Source: Paenarthrobacter nitroguajacolicus JCM 14115 (GTDB lineage Bacteria > Actinomycetota > Actinomycetes > Actinomycetales > Micrococcaceae). From it: a DNA stretch of 64,000 nt. The DNA is taken from the NCBI GenBank assembly GCA_001313365.1, contig BBFS01000003.1, positions 71,642-135,641 of the forward strand, written 5' to 3'. Shown here one piece after another: positions 43,058 through 52,636 of the stretch (its first letter is position 1; each line of letters opens with the position of its first letter). The notes beneath the pieces are model-generated. The model was not told the DNA's origin. It made no database searches and saw only the letters and a program-made list of their open reading frames with translations. The position numbers were made by a program, and so were the translations under genes.

Positions 43058-43804
43058 CTACTGTGAGGCGTCAAATCCCAAGAGCAGCCTGCGGGACGCG
43101 GTGTCCATGTGGGAACGCATAGAGACTACTACTGCAGCAGGATCCCGCAACTTGAGAGCGGTGTGGATCTCGGCATGTTCTTTGAGTGCAGCGGCGGCGT
43201 GGCCTTCGTCCGTCAGCGCACGGTCCACCCAGATCCGGAGCAAGGAACGAATGCTCTGCAGCAGTTCCTGCAGCACCTGATTGCCCGAGCCCTCGGCAAT
43301 TTCGCGGTGAAAGGCGGCGTCGGCCTCGACGAAGGCGGTCAAGTCGTCAAGACTGGCTGCCATGGTGTCCAGGTTCGCCTGCATCCGATCCAGCGCATCG
43401 TCGGTGATCCGTTCCGCTGCCAGCTCTGCCGCTTGGAGCTCCAAGCCACTTCGCAGTTCCACGAGTTCGCGGGTTCGCGGCTCGCCGAGCATCATCCCCC
43501 CCAACTGAGGTCCGTGGCAATAGCTCTGAAATGCCGTCCCTCAGGTAGGTTCCAGAACCCGGCCGCACCACAACAATGCCGAGGATTTCCAAGGCGGCCA
43601 GCGCCTCCCGCACTGCCGAACGACCGACTCCCAAGGATGCGGCCAGTTGGCGTTCCGCTGGCAGCCGGGTGCCAGGAGCGATGTTTCCACTGGTGAAGTA
43701 CGCAAGTAGGCGCTCGGCCACTACCGACACGACCGAGCCCTGACCCAGGGACCCGAGGCTTCACTGATCTGGGCCGTTGACAGGGAAGAGGCATTGATGG
43801 ACAC
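43058..43804 (-). CDS. GntR-family (FadR-type, FCD domain) regulator of the apiose cluster
   Basis: About 245 residues. wHTH: GNIAPGTRLPAERQLAASLGVGRSAVREALAALE, then VVRPGSGTYLRDG. The FCD domain shows ELVELRSGLELQAAELAAERI, DAAFHREIAEGSGN and EHAEIHTALKLRD, with metal-site-like Asp/His residues. The start is probably GTG 43804, reading through a break near 43740. Divergent from the MFS transporter gene, with the CAACCGGTTG operator between them. Likely senses a pathway acid such as D-apionate. Confidence 0.84.
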
Positions 43805-43856
43805 ACCCCAAGACTAGCAACACCTTCACCAACTAATAGCGCAAGAATAAACATAC

Positions 43857-43873
43857 CAACCGGTTGACCAATT
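43857..43873. promoter_or_regulatory. operator CAACCGGTTGACCAATT, copy 2
   Basis: Lies between the divergent GntR regulator and the MFS/ler/der/oia/apn operon, 53 bp from the regulator start. Confidence 0.68.
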
Positions 43874-43994
43874 AGGTTTCGGCTCGTATGGTGGAACTCA
43901 CACGCTTTAGCGGCCGGGGGGGTTCGACTCTCGGCCTGGGACAGAACCCGGTTCCACTGACGGACGCAGGGCTTATCAACATCTAGGAGTCAAC

Positions 43995-45378
43995 GTGGAC
44001 ACCACACAATCGGTGGTCGAAAAATCCGCCATCAAGAAGGTGGCAATCCGGCTGGTGCCGTTCGTCGCCTGATGTTCTTCATCAACTACCTGGACCGCAC
44101 TGCCATCTCGTTCGCAGGCCCCCCCAACGGCATGAACGAGGACCTGGCTCTGTCAGCGGCACAGTTCGGCTTCGCATCCGGAGTCTTTTTCATCGGCTAC
44201 ATCCTTCTCGAAGTCCCCCAGCAACCTGGCCCTGCATAAGTTCGGCGCACGCCGGTGGCTGGCCCGCATCATGGTCAGCTGGGGGGGCATCGTCTCACTG
44301 CTCTTCACCTGGGTGGGCAACGTTGAGCAGCTCTACATCCTGCGCTTCATCCTTGGTGTGGCCGAAGCCGGCTTCTTCCCCCGGCGCCATCCTCTTCCTG
44401 AGCCTCTGGGTTCCGTCCAAGCACCGAAGCAAGATCCTGGCCCTCTTCTACTTGGCTCAGCCCCTCACCACGGTGATCGGCGCTCCCCCTGGCCGGTGCA
44501 CTGATCCAGCAGAACGGCGTGTTCTTCGGCCTTGAAGGCTGGCGCTTTATGTTCTTCGGGGGGGTCGCAATTCCCGCCATCATCGTTGGCATCATCGCCT
44601 GGTTCTACCTCGCCGACTCCCCCCGCCAAAGCCAAGTGGCTGACGTCCGAGGAAAAGACCTGGCTCACTGGCGCCCTTGAAAAGGAAAAGAAGGAAACCG
44701 CGGCCAGCAACAAGCACGTCAGCGTCCGCACCGTCTTCGGCAACGGCCGGGTATGGATGCTTTCCTTGATCTACTTCGGCTTCATTTACGGTCTCTACGC
44801 CCTGGGTTTCTTCCTGCCGACCATCATCGCCGGCTTCGAAGGCCTCTACGGAACCAAGTTCGACGTCTTCCAGAAGGGCCTCATCACAGCCATCCCGTAT
44901 CTGCCCGCCGCGTTCGCCCTGTACTTCTGGTCCAAAGACGCCACCAAGCGTGGCGTGAAGACCTGGCACATCGCACTCCCGGCCTTGATCGGCGGCCTCA
45001 GCATCCCTCTGGCACTATTCGCAGGTTCCCCCCCGCAGCAACCATCGCGGTCATCACCATCACGGCCATGTCCATCTTCGCGGCACTGCCGAACTTCTGG
45101 ACCGTTCCCACCCAGTTCCTCACCGGCGCAGCCGCGGCAGCAGGCATCGCACTGATCAACACCGTGGGCAACCTGGCAGGCTTCAGCGCCGGCTACATCA
45201 CCGGCTGGCTCAAGGATCTGACGGGCGGCTACACGGTCCCTATGTTCGTCGTCGGCGGCTTCATGTTGCTCTCCTCCATCCTCATGGTGACCCTCAGCAA
45301 GCAGGGCAAAGCATCTGCTGGTACGCCTGCCGAGGCGCTGGACCCCCCCAAGGGGCCGGGCAGCACGCGGAGCCGTAA
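43995..45378 (+). CDS. MFS transporter, anion:cation symporter family
   Basis: About 455 residues and 12 predicted membrane spans. FFINYLDRTAISFAGP in span 1, FIGYILLEVPSNLALHKFGARRWLARIM, GVAEAGFFPGAILFLSLWVP and GYITGWLKDLTGGYTVPMFV are typical of the ACS family, which takes up sugar acids and organic anions. It therefore probably imports D-apionate or a similar acid. GTG 43995 follows TAGGAG. One base is missing near 44070 (VALMFF reads VA-stop), and C runs are too long at several later sites. It ends DPQGAGQHAEP. Confidence 0.86.
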
Positions 45379-45463
45379 ACACCACAAGCAGGTTGTGCCC
45401 TTCCAACAGGCAGGGCACAACCACCACACTTCACACCCTTCAGTACAGCCCAGGAGATACCCC

Positions 45464-47226
45464 ATGACCCGCCTCTTCAACGAGCCCTCAGCCTTCGCTG
45501 ATGAAATGATCGAAGGCTTCGTCGCATCGCACAGCCGGTGGGTCCGGCGTGTCTCCGGCGGAGTTGCCCGCAGCACGCGTTCGACGCCGGACACGGTCGC
45601 CTTGGTCATCGGCGGAGCTCCGGCCACTACCCGGCCTTCGCCGGACTGGTGGGCCAGGGACTGGCCCATGGTGCCGCGATGGGCAACCTGTTCGCCTCCC
45701 CTTCGGCGCAGCAGGTCTACAACGTAGCCAAGGCAGCAGACAATGGCGGCGGCGTACTCCTGGGTTACGGCAACTACGCCGGCGACGTCCTCCACTTCAC
45801 CCAGGCCCAGGACAAGCTCCGCGCCGAGGGCATCGACTGCCGCAGCATCGCAGTGACTGATGACATCTCCTCAGCACCGTTGGCGGAGCGGCACAAACGC
45901 CGCGGCATCGCCGGCGACCTCACCGTCTTCAAGGTAGCTGCCGCTGCCGCAGAGGCCGGCCACACCTTGGATTCTGTGCTGGAAATCGCCGAACGCGCCA
46001 ATGACCGCACCCGCTCCTTCGGCGTCGCGTTCACCGGTTGCACCTTCCGGGTGCTGACCACCCGCTCTTCTCAGTTCCCGAAGGGCGCATGGCCGTGGGC
46101 ATGGGCATCCACGGCGAACCAGGCATCGGCGAAACGGATATCCCGACGGCGGACGAACTCGCCGAACTGCTGGTCAAGGACCTCCTCGCCGAGATCCCGG
46201 ACGGGCTCGCCACCCACGGCGCACGAGTGGTTCCGATCCTCAACGGGCTTGGCAGCGTTAAGTACGAGGAGCTGTTCGTGGTCTACCGCCGCGTGGCCCA
46301 GCTCCTTTCCGAAGCCGGCATCCAGGCAGTGGACCCGCAGGTGGGCGAGCTCGTGACCAGCTTCGACATGGCCGGCACCTCCCTGACGCTGTTCTGGCTG
46401 GACGCCGAGCTCGAGGAACTCTGGCTGGCACCCGCGGACGCCCCGGCTTTTCGCGTGGTGCGGTGAGCGCTCAAGCGCTCGACGCCGACCAACTCACCAT
46501 GGGCGCCGAGCCGCAATCCGTGATCCCGGACGCCAGCGATGAATCCAAAACCGCAGCGCCCACCATCCTCGCCGCCCTCAACGCCGCCAAAGCCGTGGTT
46601 GATGCCAACGTGGAAGAACTCGGCCGGATCGACGCGATCGCCGGCGACGGTGACCACGGGATCGGCATGGAACGTGGAATCCACGCCGCAGTCGCTGCTG
46701 CGGAAGACGCCGTCGAACGCGGTGCAGGCGCCGGAACCGCCCTGAACCTTGCAGCCGACGCCTGGGCAGACAAAGCCGGCGGCACCTCAGGGGCGTTGTG
46801 GGGGCATGGCTCTGCGCGCCGTCGGACAATCCGTCGGCGACGTGGATGCACCTAACGCCCGAGCCGTTGCCGCTGGTGTGGCCGAAGCGAAGCGCTCCAT
46901 CATGGACTTCGGCAAGGCCAAGGTGGGCGACAAGACCTAGTGGACGTCCTGTCCCCCCGTTCAGCGAAGCCCTCACCGCGGCCGTTCAGGGCGGAGCAAC
47001 ACTTCGGGAAGCATGGGGCGCCGCTGCCACCATCGCCGAGCAATCCGCTGAAACCACTGCCAACCTGCTGCCCCCCCTCATGGGCCGCGCCCGCCCGCAC
47101 GCGGAGAAGAGCCTCGGAACACCCGATGCCGGCGCCGTGTCGATGGCAATGATCGTCCGGGCAATTCACAACGCACTTTCTGACGAAAATTCCGTCGCAA
47201 CGACATCAATCAAGGAGACTGCATGA
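45464..47226 (+). CDS. lerK: dihydroxyacetone kinase-family L-erythrulose kinase
   Basis: About 585 residues, DhaK and DhaL domains in one chain. DhaK part: [48 protein letters not shown], and the substrate-binding histidine in [13 protein letters not shown]. DhaL part from about residue 365: [31 protein letters not shown] block, [14 protein letters not shown]. Breaks lie near 45620, 46060, 46460, 46800, 46940 and 47075. Flanking DerI and LerI homologues indicate L-erythrulose as substrate, giving L-erythrulose 1-phosphate. Stop overlaps the next ATG (ATGA). Confidence 0.8.
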
Positions 47227-47696
47227 GCACCAAACTGCGCCTGGTCATAGGATCGGACGACGCCGGATTCGAGTACAAGGAAGCCCTCAAAGCCGACTTG
47301 GAAGCGAACGACACGGTCGAATCCGTCACCGACGTCGGAGTGGACGCCACGAGCCACACTCCGTACCCGTCCGTGGCCATCGCCGCTGCTGAACTGATCG
47401 CCGCCGGTAAGGCCGACCGGGCGCTCCTGGTCTGCGGCACCGGCCTGGGCGTTGCGATCGCCGCCAACAAGGTCCCCCCCGGCATCCGTGCCGTCACCGC
47501 CCACGACTCCTTCTCCGTCGAACGCTCGGTCCTGAGCAACAACGCCCAGGTCCTCACGTTCGGCCAGCGCGTGGTCGGATTGGAACTCGCCCGCCGCCTC
47601 GCCAAGGAATGGCTCACCTACACGTTCGACGAAACCTCAGCCTCGGCCGAGAAAGTCACACTGATTAAGGACTACGAGGGTGTCACTTCCTGCTAA
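47223..47696 (+). CDS. derI: D-erythrulose 4-phosphate isomerase (RpiB family)
   Basis: About 157 residues. RpiB features: [40 protein letters not shown] with the catalytic cysteine, [22 protein letters not shown]. It lies in the lerK-derI-lerI order known from tetrose metabolism, and would convert D-erythrulose 4-phosphate to D-erythrose 4-phosphate. The C run at 47474-47480 has seven bases, which keeps the frame but adds one proline (KVPPGIR instead of the usual KVPGIR). The next gene starts within its end. Confidence 0.8.
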   Translation: MSTKLRLVIGSDDAGFEYKEALKADLEANDTVESVTDVGVDATSHTPYPSVAIAAAELIAAGKADRALLVCGTGLGVAIAANKVPPGIRAVTAHDSFSVERSVLSNNAQVLTFGQRVVGLELARRLAKEWLTYTFDETSASAEKVTLIKDYEGVTSC

Positions 47697-48500
47697 CACC
47701 CCCCCGCCTCCCAAAGCAGTTATCGGTGTCAGCCTGAAGATGTACTTCGGCTACCAGCGCTCCATTGATTACTGCCGGGACGTGGCCTCCATCGCTTTCA
47801 AACACGCGGCCGTGGCCAGCGGCGATATTGAAGTGTTCGTTCTACCGAGCCTGCCCGCCCTGCCCGAAGCCGCCCGCATCCTGGGCGCCGCCGGAATCGG
47901 CACGGGAACGCAGGACATCTTTTGGGAAGATGAAGGCCCCTACACCGGCGAAGTCGGCGGCAAAACCGTTGCCGAACTCGGCGGACGGTACGTCGAGGTT
48001 GGCCATGCCGAGCGCCGCCGGATCTTCGGCGAAGACGACCGGATCATCGGCCTCAAAACCGCAGCGGCCTACCGCAACGGACTCACCCCGGTGCTTTGCG
48101 TTGGTGAACTGACTGCCGGCTCCCCCCCGAAGAAGCCATCGCCCATTGCACCGCCGAGATCGACGCCGCCCTCAACCGTGCCGGAAGCCTTGGTCCCACG
48201 AAGCGCACCATCGTTGCCTACGAACCGCAGTGGGCTATCGGCGCGCCGCAACCGGCCACGCCCGCATACATCAGTGCGGTGGTCCGCGGTCTGGACCAGC
48301 ATGTGCGTTCGCTCCCGGGGGGGCAGGAAGACAGCCAGGTCATCTACGGCGGCAGTGCCGGACCCGGCCTCATCACCGAACTGGACACAGCCGTCGCAGG
48401 CCTGTTCCTGGGCCGCTTCGCCCACGATCCAGAAGCGCTCAAGACCATCCTGGACGAAACGGCGGCACGCCTTGCGGCGGGAACGAAGGTGGCGGCATGA
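47680..48500 (+). CDS. lerI: L-erythrulose 1-phosphate isomerase (triose-phosphate isomerase family)
   Basis: About 270 residues. TIM catalytic set: Lys in [10 protein letters not shown], His in [10 protein letters not shown], Glu in [11 protein letters not shown], and the phosphate loop [10 protein letters not shown]. The N-terminus and KMYFG (instead of KMN/KMH) place it with LerI/EryH rather than glycolytic TpiA. It isomerises L-erythrulose 1-phosphate to D-erythrulose 4-phosphate. GTG 47680 start lies inside derI. Breaks near 48120 and 48315. It ends [11 protein letters not shown] with ATGA overlap to oiaC. Confidence 0.82.
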
Positions 48501-49307
48501 ACGGTACCGGCCGCATAGGTTTGAGCAGCTATGCGTTTTTCTGGCAGCTGTCAGACCAGGTCAGCGAACCGCTGAGCATCCACGATGCACTGCGGAAAGC
48601 CGCGAACCTGGGTGTGGACCTGTTCCAGATCTGCGATTACGCACCACTTGAAGACATGAACGACGACGACCTCGCCGCCGTCCGCTCCACCGCTGACCAG
48701 CTGGGGATTACCCTCGAACTCGGGACGAAAGGTATTCGCCCGGAGCACCTGCGCACGTTCCTGCATATTGCGGAGGTGCTGGGCTCGAATCTGTTGCGGA
48801 CCATGTTCAACGTTCCGGGCCACACGCCCTCGGCTGATGAGGCCATGGCGATCTTCACCGAAGTGCTTACCGAATTTGAGGCATCAGGGGTGAGGATCGC
48901 GATCGAGACCTATGAACAGGTCCCCACGGAACGGATCCTGGACGTCGTCCGCCGCGTCAACAGCCCATACCTCGGTATATGTAGCGACCCCGCCAACACC
49001 GTGGCGGCGCTGGAGATGCCCCCCCGGCAGGTGATTGACGCCGTCTCGCCTTATGTCCTGAACATGCACATCAAAGACTTTGCGTTCAGCGCAAAAAGGG
49101 ATGGGTCGGGTTCACATACTCGGGCGCACCCCCCCTCGCGAAGGCCTTCTCGACTACGACTACATGGTCAAGAAGATCCAGCCCAAAGAAAGAAACATCA
49201 ACCAAATCGTGGAGCACTGGCTGCCGTGGCAGGACTCCGAAGCGGAGACCATCCGCCTCGAAAACCAGTGGACCCAACAAAGCCTCGATTTCCTAAGGAG
49301 CAAGTGA
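48497..49307 (+). CDS. oiaC: 3-oxo-isoapionate decarboxylase (xylose-isomerase-like TIM barrel)
   Basis: About 270 residues. RIGLSSYAFFWQ at the start, AANLGVDLFQICDY, LELGTKGIRPEHLRTFL, VRIAIETYEQVP with a metal-binding Glu, LGICSDPANTVAAL with Asp, and LNMHIKDFAF with His: the metal site of the sugar phosphate isomerase/epimerase superfamily. The C-terminal QIVEHWLPWQ fits OiaC. It decarboxylates 3-oxo-isoapionate to L-erythrulose, the LerK substrate. Breaks lie near 49020, 49095 and 49130. Two bases separate its stop from apnO. Confidence 0.78.
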
Positions 49308-49308
49308 A

Positions 49309-50176
49309 ATGTCAGCAGAACAATTGACCGTCGCCGTTGTCGGAGCCGGTGGCAAAATGGGGGGGATGCGCGTTTCCCGCAACCTCCAGAAGTCCACCCA
49401 CAATGTCTTCTACAGCGAGAACTCCCCCGCCGGCCAGGAACGGGTGCGCGCCGAAGGGCGCGACATCACCGCCACCGACGACGCCGTTCCCACGGCCGAC
49501 GTCGTGATCCTCGCCGTGCCGGACACCGTACTAGGCATCGTGTCCGAGGCCGTCGTTCCGCAGATGAAGTCCGGCGCGATCCTCCTGACCCTGGATCCCG
49601 CGGCCGCGTATGCAGCTTGCTGGCCAAGCGCGACGACGTCGTTCAGGCCGTGGCGCACCCCCCCTGCCACCCGTCCGTGTTCCTGGAGCGCACCACCAAG
49701 GAAGAATGGGCCGACACCTTCGGCGGCCAGGGCGCCCCCCCGCAAAACGTCGTATCCGCGATCGACGACGACGCGCCCGCAGCAACCCGCGACGTAGCCG
49801 AAGCCGTCATCCGCACCATCTACGCACCCGTGATCGACGTTCACTGGGTCACCGTCAAGCAGCTCGCCATCCTGGAACCCACCCTGGTGGAAACCGTAGC
49901 CTGCATGATCGGCACGCTACTTAACGAAGCCCTCCACGAGACCGTGCACACCGCCGGCGTCCCGAGGAAGCGGCGAAGGCAATGCTGTTCGGCCACGTGC
50001 AGATCGCCCTCACCAACGCACTGCGCGGGTCCAACCCGTTCTCCGAAGCCTGCGAAATTGCCATCCAGTACGGCAAGGAAACCATCATCAAGGACGACTG
50101 GAAGAAGATCTTCGATGACTCCGAGCTGGACGGCGTCATTGCCAAGATGCTCAAGCTGGATGCAGTGAAGCGCTAA
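49309..50176 (+). CDS. apnO: D-apionate oxidoisomerase
   Basis: About 285 residues. Rossmann N-terminus VAVVGAGGKMGMRVSRNL, DVVILAVPDTVLGIVSE, AVAHPCHPSVF, and an all-helical C-terminal dehydrogenase domain (LVETVACMIGTLLNEALHETV, KAMLFGHVQIALTNALRG). This combination with the GAGGKMG start is that of ApnO, which oxidises and rearranges D-apionate to 3-oxo-isoapionate. Breaks lie near 49360, 49605, 49660, 49735 and 49960. Last gene of the operon, followed by a strong terminator. Confidence 0.8.
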
Positions 50177-50248
50177 GACGGCTCGCGGCCGAGGCAGCGC
50201 CCCCCCTGGCGCCAGGCTCTTTGGCGCTTCTGCCATCACCGCCGCATG

Positions 50249-50285
50249 AGAAAGCTCCCAACGAAGTCTTCGTTGGGAGCTTTCT
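50249..50285 (+). terminator. strong hairpin terminator of the apionate operon
   Basis: A perfect 17-bp stem (arms 50249-50265 and 50269-50285) with a 3-base loop; the right arm ends in CTTTCTT. It closes the operon 72 bp after apnO. Confidence 0.85.
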
Positions 50286-50793
50286 TGCACGTGGGCTGTC
50301 CGTGCAGTTTATGCAATTAACACAGATCTGCCGACGGCCTGTTGGGCCTGGCCGGTATCGGTGCGGAGGGCGAGGCCTGAAGGTGAATGACGTTTAATGC
50401 AGCAGAGATTGGAAGAGAAGGGTTGTCTCATAGCTGCGACGTGCCTGCGCCAAGAAACATGCAGACCACTGAGCCCCACGGCATCCTTACGAATGTTGCT
50501 GGCGGACCAGACCGTAGGGGACAGCTGGGTGGGCGCGGACGATATAGCTTCCGGTACCTATCCGCGTGATCATCACACCTACTTTGTGGAACGATGCGCT
50601 TTCCGTGACTATGGCGACAGCATGAGCTAGGGCCTCGTCCGGCTCCCCCCCGTGTTCGCATCATTGATTTCGACCATGCCAGGAGGCTATCGAGCTCACG
50701 CCTGTCCGGCTTTTGTCCAGTCTCAGCCGACACCTCAATGTCCATCTTTCCTCCCATCTTCTGTCCGTTCTCAACGCGATGGCCGGAGGTGGC
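50286..50793. other. gap between apionate operon and convergent SDR gene
   Basis: About 500 bp with no supported gene on either strand. The end near 50794 matches the 3' end of the SDR copy at 35325. Confidence 0.4.
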
Positions 50794-51552
50794 TTAGAGG
50801 CGGTGAGTCCGCCGTCGATTGTGAAGATGCCGCCGGTGGCGTAGGTGGAGTCGTCGCTGGCGAGGTAGACCATGATGCCTTCAACATCAGCGGCGGTGCC
50901 GGCGCGTCCGAGCATGGTGGAATTCACCAAGCCAGCACGTTGTTCAGGATCGTTGGCGATGGTTTGGACAAGTGGGGTTTCGGTGTAGCCGGGGGACCAC
51001 GGTGTTGACCTGATGCCTTCTGAGGCGTAGTCGGCGGCGACGACGCGGGCCAGGCCGTGGACACCGGCCTTTGAACTGGTGTACGCGGTGAAAGTTCCAC
51101 CGCAGGCCACAACGGCAGTAGGCTCCCGGTGCAAATTATCGAGCCGCCTCCCCCCCGGCGAAGGCCCGGACGGCATGCTTAAGGGTCAGGAACGCCCCCC
51201 CGCGTTGGTTGATGCGGATGGTTTTTTCCCAGACCTCCAGGTCCAGGTCGCCCACGCGGGCGTCCTGGCCGAAGAACTGGACTCCGGCGTTGGCGACCAC
51301 AATATCGAGAGGCCCGTCCTTGAGGGCAGTGGCGTAGGCGGTTTGGACGCTGCTTTCGTCGGAGACGTCCATGAGCAGGGCTTTGGCGGAGGCTGAGCCG
51401 GTTTCCTTCGCGGCGGTGACGGCGGCTTCGTAATTCAGGTCGGCGAAGTAGACGGTGGCGCCTTCGGCCACGAAGCGGGTCGCGACAGCACGTCCAATCC
51501 CGGAGCCCGCTCCGGTGACCAGAGCTGTTTTACCTACAAGTCTTAGCGACAT
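50794..51552 (-). CDS. SDR family oxidoreductase, candidate D-apiose dehydrogenase (copy 2)
   Basis: Paralogue of 35325-36090: ALVTGAGSGIGRAVATRFV, VVANAGVQFFGQD, YTSSKAGVHGLARVV, ATGGIFTIDGG. The 3' half (about 50800-51180) is nearly identical in DNA to copy 1, while the 5' half differs more. A one-base change near the end turns the shared TAL-stop into read-through, which I treat as a sequencing error (TAA at 50794-50796). It follows the SGNH hydrolase gene on the same strand and may be the last gene of the GH3 operon, oxidising released apiose. Confidence 0.8.
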
Positions 51553-51629
51553 CAGGTTTACCTTTCAAGGAGATCAGGCACGACGGAGAGCGCCATGTGT
51601 CGGAGAGGAGGATGCGGGTCAGCCGTTCG

Positions 51630-52543
51630 TTATGAAGTAGCCAGCTGGCGGATTATTGCTTCAGCCATCGCGGCGTGGCCTGTTTCTTTGGGATGCATCG
51701 GAGCGCTTCTTGGTGCAAACATGTAGCCGGTCATCCAAGGATCCTTTGAGCATGCGTCGTGATGGCGGCTGTCCTTGGACGCAGCGATGTAGTCGGAACC
51801 GGTTGCCTGCGCGGCGTGCTTGGTGGAAAGACTCAGTTCGCGGGCGACTTCCAGGAGGAATTTTTGCCGGTCACCCGAGATCGGGATGAGGCTGCAGGGC
51901 TGACCGTTTTGGGGCAGGACTGTGGGGTAATCGACGAGGACGATCCGTGCCAGGGGCGCTTTGGCTTGGATCTGTTTGATCATCGTTGAGAGTTTTCCTT
52001 CCATCTGGGCCAGAACGTTGCGGACAGTTTGCTCTGACTGAGGGGTGCATGCACCGTACTGCTTGACCATGTTCGCCGTCGGGCTTGATGGGTTGGTTGC
52101 CAGATCGGCGAGGCAGGATTCGGCGATGAGGTTGCTACATAGTTGACGTCGTTGCCGCCGATCGTGACGGTGACCAAGCGAGCCTCACGGGTGACTGCCT
52201 CCATTTGGGGGGTTGATCGAGTGATTGCGGATGTTTTGTGGGCTGGTTGTGATGTTGTCGGTCGTCGCTCCACCGCAGGTGACATTGGTGATTTTCAGGT
52301 CGAGGGCTTTGGCGACGAGGTTGGGGTAGGCGATCAGGTCCGACCACACAGTGCGCCGGTGTCGGTGGGATCAGCTGGTCCTACACCCGCCCCCCCGGCT
52401 GCGTATGAGCTGCCGAGGGCCACGTATGATGCGCCTGGCTGGATAGGGCTTGCTGCATTGGAAGGTCCTGCGATGAGTGTTGCTCCGACCATGGCAGCGC
52501 CGGCGGCTGCTGCAAGGATTCGTGAAGCTTGGGTCACTTTCAT
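51630..52543 (-). CDS. secreted SGNH-family hydrolase (lipase/esterase-like)
   Basis: About 300 residues. Signal peptide MKVTQASRILAAAAGAAMVG with an AxA-like cleavage site. SGNH blocks: YVALGSSYAAG (GDS replaced by GSS, Ser kept), CGGATTDNI (block II Gly), TIGGNDVNY (block III Asn) and PKETGHAAMA for block V, where the catalytic pair reads D/M-HPKETGH. Cysteine pairs suggest extracellular disulfides. Breaks lie near 52130, 52210 and 52385. Starts at ATG 52543. Together with the GH3 and SDR genes it could deacylate plant glycosides. The exact substrate is unknown. Confidence 0.8.
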
Positions 52544-52636
52544 GGTTGCCTCTTCTTTGAGCGCAGTGGAGGGACGAAGGTTGTCCGCGAGCGTAGGGCC
52601 ACATGGACGTGGTCCCCACGCTCGCGGACGATGTGA

